Source: Nematostella vectensis
Lineage: Eukaryota > Cnidaria > Anthozoa > Actiniaria > Edwardsiidae
Direction: 5' to 3'
Assembly: GCF_932526225.1 (NCBI RefSeq)
Contig: NC_064034.1
Location: 11,420,887-11,484,886 of the forward strand
DNA: 64,000 nt
Shown here piece after piece: positions 60,387 to 64,000 of this stretch; the first letter of the stretch is position 1; each line of letters starts with the position of its first letter. Position numbers and translations under genes: made by a program. A model generated the notes under the pieces. That model was given only the letters and a program-made list of their open reading frames with translations, was not told the origin of the DNA and searched no databases.

Positions 60387-61956
60387 TCAGCAGGTATAAA
60401 ATCCCCCATCATGCTTCCGTGAGTAACCTCCATTTGTAGCAGCACTATGGTGGCTCTCTGCAAGAAAAGATAAAATTTATTTTATAGAAATTGCCAGCAA
60501 ACAAGAAAACACCATATAGGCACAGGGAAACATTGACAAAAAGGACATCATTTAAAAATTCCTGAAATTTCCTTATAAAATGATGTTCTTAAAAGGTTTT
60601 TTTATGCCAGAGGACTGGTCTTCTTTTTTTTAATTGTAATAAATCTTCCCAGTTGTAACATGGGATCTCAAATTTCAATGGAAAAATCCCCATTAAAAGT
60701 ATGTTTTTAACAGTAGATTAATCACCACCAGCATATTTAATCCAGGCTTTTTGAACATCTGTGTAACAAAGAGGAAATCTCTAGGAAATACAAACCGATT
60801 GCTCCATTGATGCTGTTAATGTTCTCCTTCTTAATAGCTGTGCTCCTTGTGAGCGGCAATTTGTACATGTCAATCTCAGGGTCTGGTGGGGGTGGGCGAT
60901 TCTTAAGCACTCGGCTAAGGTTATATAATACAAAAAGGTTAGTTATCCATTGGAGTCCCACAAATATAGTGTGACATCTAAAATATTTTGCCCCCCCCCC
61001 CCCTCCCACACATACACACTGTTTGGGAACTTTTGGATCTGATCTGAAGAACTCTTACCCCTGGGTGAGTCCAATGGTCTCCGGTTGTACGAGTGTCTCG
61101 GCGGCTGATCTCAGGAATTCATTGTGGTTATCATAGGTTGACTTGATTACAAAGTCTAGGCTGTCCTGGGGGGCCTAGGAAATCAACAAAATCAAATAAA
61201 TATAATTGAAATATAAAAGAATTATAACGTGTGTCCCAAAGATGGCGGCAAACATATGCGGGTATATGGTAGAAACTTTAAATCTAAAGATTTAAGCTTT
61301 GATTATTCACCTGTGGGTCAAAGTAAAATACTTCTCTCCGTGAACTACTTAGCGTAGCAGTCTGATAGAGTCGGTCGTGAGCATTTCCTTCTGCACTTTT
61401 CGAGCGAGTGTGATTTTTCGTCGTCACCCCGACCTGCGAATGGAACAAAGAATCGACTCAGCGACGAAAACAAAACTACTAGCTCACCACAACGTAAGTA
61501 TCATCACAAAAACATGAAAAGAACCCTGGACATCCTAACATCTGACTATATATCCTTAACGGAGAATAGAACATAAAAGTTTTTTTTATTTATTGAGTCT
61601 ACATAACTTGTGGATCGATAGAATGGATGAATGATGCGAGCATCTCTGCTCTACTTGGAATAAAACAACACAATGCCATGGCGTTGTTCAAATTGTGATT
61701 TTCATGAGAATAACTCTTTCAGTAAGCTTAGATCATAAGTAAATCAAAGCGGCATACGGTTATTTATAATTATAAAAGGAGCAAGTTCAACCTCAGCTGG
61801 AATCGATAAACAGGCCGAGTGCTAACAACATGGTCCATTTTGATATCACTCATTTGTAACAACAAGTGAATCTTTTAAAGTTACCTGCTTTGCGGGAGAG
61901 CCGGTGAAGTCTGTGTCATTTTGAAGCCTTGGAAAAGGGTAGGGATCCCGAGGCAT
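60387..61956 (-). CDS. CFAP276: CFAP276-like axonemal protein
   Basis: Five minus-strand exons (61956-61885, 61433-61311, 61174-61059, 60914-60796, 60457-60387) join in frame with GT-AG borders and encode 166 residues, close to the vertebrate length. The start MPRDPYPFPRLQND and the end AATNGGYSRKHDGGFYTC match what I know of CFAP276 (C1orf194). Between are RREVFYFDP, KSTYDNHNEF and KENINSINGAI. In the family this is a small microtubule-associated protein of ciliary doublets; that role is known for the family and inferred here. The protein is basic, has no membrane segment and lacks enzymatic motifs. It converges on the RCC1-repeat gene. It is the second ciliary gene in the window, but the two are about 50 kb apart and need not be co-regulated. 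The family name rests on memory of the C-terminal signature. Confidence 0.8.
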
Positions 61957-62350
61957 GATAAATTCGGAGGGAAAGACGCAAGTCGATACTACACGAAGGG
62001 GAAGTGTGATTTGATCCGATGCGGCCTTCAATACAAGCTGCTGTTGCTATGGCGATGGATGAAGCTATACCAGAATGCATTGAGCTGCTTCTAGGCATTC
62101 TTGTTCTCAGAGCTCCTTCGTTGTGCCATGACCGAAGAGCTCTGAGAACGAGAATAGAACACAGGCAACCCATCACAACTCAACAAGCTAAGGGAGGGGT
62201 GGACCATAAGAAGTTGGGGGAGGGGGTAGCAATATTTTTGTTTTCGACTTTTTACGCTCCAGGTTGTGCAAGATATTTTGCGAATAAACGTTATAAGGTA
62301 TAATACACGTCTATCGGTCCTCACAATTCGATACACCCTTCCTTACTTAA
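61957..62350. other. 5' flank of the CFAP276-like gene, with hairpin
   Basis: This is probable promoter sequence for the minus gene. It contains a hairpin at about 62097-62152: attcttgttctcagagct pairs with agctctgagaacgagaat across a loop of about 20 bases. No gene was recognised. Confidence 0.55.
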
Positions 62351-62363
62351 ACAATCGTTTGAC

Positions 62364-62591
62364 CTAATGTCCTTTCTTTAAGCATTCAAAGTATCTACCG
62401 AACTTATGTAGAATATCTTTGTCTATCCTTTTTTCCATCTTCCTGCATTCATCTTCGTCGTGCTCCCCAAGGCAAAACGCGCTATTTTTTCCGTCATCCC
62501 CTCCGTCGCAAGGGCGGTCGCGGTTTCTGGGCCTTGCTTTCCTTGGGACTGTTCTTGAGTGGCGGGTCTCTGATCTGGCGTCTGTCACCAA
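62364..62591 (-). pseudogene. Fragment of BEL/Pao-type retrotransposon gag (zinc-knuckle region)
   Basis: A 75-codon minus-strand frame contains NSAFCLGEHDEDECRKMEK, then FGRYFECLKKGH, and stops. The two cysteine clusters spaced by a charged helix resemble the paired knuckles of BEL/Pao elements; this is family knowledge, from memory. No protease, reverse transcriptase or LTR is seen nearby, so it is a short relic. Its end abuts the word acaatcgtttgac (62351-62363), which is also the terminus of the neighbouring MITE. Confidence 0.55.
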
Positions 62592-62736
62592 CCCGGCATA
62601 TCCTCGATTTCCCAGTGCTCATAGTTTTTTACTCTTGTAGTGGTGAGCCGCAGGGGAGTTTTTCGAGCGAGGCCGGCACGAGTATACTCTCATACTCTGC
62701 CGCCTCTGCTCCCATGCAGGCGAAGCCGTAGGATAT

Positions 62737-62955
62737 ACAATCGTTTGACAAAAGGTTGTCATTAACTGGCTTCGCGACTGCGCGACAAGCCCGCATGTAA
62801 GCATGGGTAAAAACTAATGAGGCGCTTAGCTGCATATATTAGCCACTACATAACTTCAGACTTAGACGCGTTTTAGTGATTTTTACCCATGCTTACATGC
62901 GAGCTTGTCGCGTAGTCGCAAAGCCGGTTAATGACAACCTTTGGTCAAACGACTG
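62737..62955. mobile_element. Hairpin MITE with ACARTCGTTTGAC termini
   Basis: The left arm (62737-62814) and right arm (about 62876-62955) are inverted repeats of about 75 bp with a few mismatches and a spacer of about 60 bp. The termini read tacaatcgtttgac and, in reverse complement, tacagtcgtttgac, preceded by TA. This suggests a Tc1/mariner-type TA target, by inference. No coding capacity. Confidence 0.8.
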
Positions 62956-63601
62956 TATTCCCATTTCATCCAGTAACTCGATTAGTCAGGATGAGGTGGC
63001 TGTTTTCATTACCATCATCATCTAAAGGCCTATGATTTCAAAAAAGAAAGAGGGAGGAGTCAAGGAGGAGGCCGAAAGACGATGAAAGTTTGAAAAAGAA
63101 TGGCGAGTATTGTACTCCTGCTATTCGTGACCAGGAACACTTTGCACTCGGCACCAGGCCCTGTGCGGTCATTCGTGAGCGGCGATGTTGTCGCTAGGAT
63201 CATAGAGTTCGATTTACGCGAGGGTCAAATAAGTAGTAAACATTACCGTACTGAATAAATATATTTTATATGAAATAGTAAAAATGATAGAAATTATGAT
63301 AAAAATAAAAATAGAGAAATAAATTGTCAAATAGTAATATTAAATATTAATAATAAGGGTGGAAGTAAGATGCTGAGCTCTGGGAAAGCCACTGCGATTT
63401 AGTCAAAGATAAAAAAGAAAATAAGATTTGCATTTCTGTGGCGTAAAAAAAAATCTATTACAACAGTGTACTGCTTTCAAAATTTGAAATACTCACGGTA
63501 AAATTCAAATCACCTCATCCAACCGAGCAACACAATAACTAACTAAACGCTCCCATCAGTTTCAAACGCCACCCCTCCCCCCATCTCTTCATTTGTGGAA
63601 G
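62956..63601. other. Intergenic, no gene recognised
   Basis: AT-rich sequence with A/T homopolymers. Nothing supportable was seen. Confidence 0.45.
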
Positions 63602-63905
63602 CACGGGTGGCGAAGTGTGTTAGCGCGTCGGCCTCTCACCGCTGTGGCCAAGGTTCAAATCCTGGCTCAAACTGGGGATTTTTCAGGGTTCCTGCCTTGG
63701 TTCGAATTTGTGTCACAAGTGAGTTGAAGTTATTCTCCCCTGTTTCCAGTCTTCTCGGATAAGGACACTAAACCGGAGGTCCCGTCTCTTCAAGCTGCAC
63801 TACATTAACCTGAACCGAAGGGACGTAAAAGAACCACTGGGGACGCAATAAACCCTCTGGCAGTGACCACCCCCAGTGACAGTGCTTACTAACCGAGGGC
63901 CATAT
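63602..63905 (+). mobile_element. tRNA-derived SINE
   Basis: An A-box-like tggcgaagtg (63608-63617) and a perfect B-box ggttcaaatcc (63652-63662) lie 34 bases apart, as in a tRNA-like pol III promoter. They are followed by about 240 bp of unrelated body (ggataaggacactaaaccgg, then aggtcccgt, ... gggacgtaaaagaaccactg). The body is typical of tRNA-head SINEs of marine invertebrates, from memory. The tRNA-like head does not fold as an intact gene with a 3' acceptor arm, so it is not called a tRNA. The 3' end is uncertain. Confidence 0.75.
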
Positions 63906-64000
63906 GTTAGAAAACTGTATATTCGGTTAATTATGCTACCCTCGATAAACAAAGATTACATCTCCTTTCCGACGACATCCTAAATGTTACCCATGAAAAC

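Noticed and set aside
62019-62303. Plus-strand frame over the CFAP276 5' flank
   Set aside because: It spans a hairpin repeat and is antisense to the gene's 5' region. No family resemblance.
63602-63670. tRNA gene
   Set aside because: Box A and B are present, but the acceptor arm does not close and a SINE body follows.

Overview
The window is animal nuclear DNA, most likely from an anthozoan cnidarian such as a sea anemone; this is an inference. Genes are intron-rich with GT-AG introns, and exon structures match vertebrate orthologues closely. Intergenic DNA is AT-rich and full of short inverted-repeat elements, poly-G/poly-C tracts and minisatellites. I saw no bacterial features, CRISPR array, rRNA or intact tRNA gene. 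All gene models were assembled by eye from splice sites and reading-frame continuity. No homology search was run.

Layout: 626-1945 (+) last two exons of an ADF/cofilin-like gene; 3137-3716 a 29-bp minisatellite; 4213-8053 repeats and MITE-like elements; 8530-12329 (-) the first six exons of a DRC11/IQCA1-like dynein regulatory complex gene; 9341-14365 hairpins, a foldback element and MITEs; 15904-16848 (+) an intronless class A GPCR; 16849-20309 no gene seen; 20664-27848 (-) a complete six-exon TARBP1 gene (1625 aa, tRNA Gm18 2'-O-methyltransferase); 28221-59569 (+) a 42-exon gene for a 1580-aa protein with an N-terminal propeller-like region, a helical coat-like middle, seven RCC1 repeats and a C-terminal Cys/His cluster; 60387-61956 (-) a complete five-exon CFAP276-like gene; 62364-62955 a BEL/Pao-like gag fragment beside a hairpin MITE; 63602-63905 a tRNA-derived SINE.

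TARBP1 and the RCC1 gene are head to head, with 372 bp between start codons, so they probably share a bidirectional promoter. The RCC1 gene and the CFAP276-like gene converge. Two genes (DRC11-like and CFAP276-like) belong to motile cilia.

The most unusual observation is inside the RCC1 gene. Several of its tandem repeats are copies of its own exon-intron junctions. A 73-bp unit repeated 25 times carries the 3' splice site and first 19 bases of exon 6. A roughly 41-bp unit repeated about 100 times carries the last 28 bases and 5' splice site of exon 24. Exons 7, 17 and 33 show two- or three-copy, partly decayed duplications of their 3' junctions. In each case only one site keeps the frame open; the others run into an immediate stop codon.
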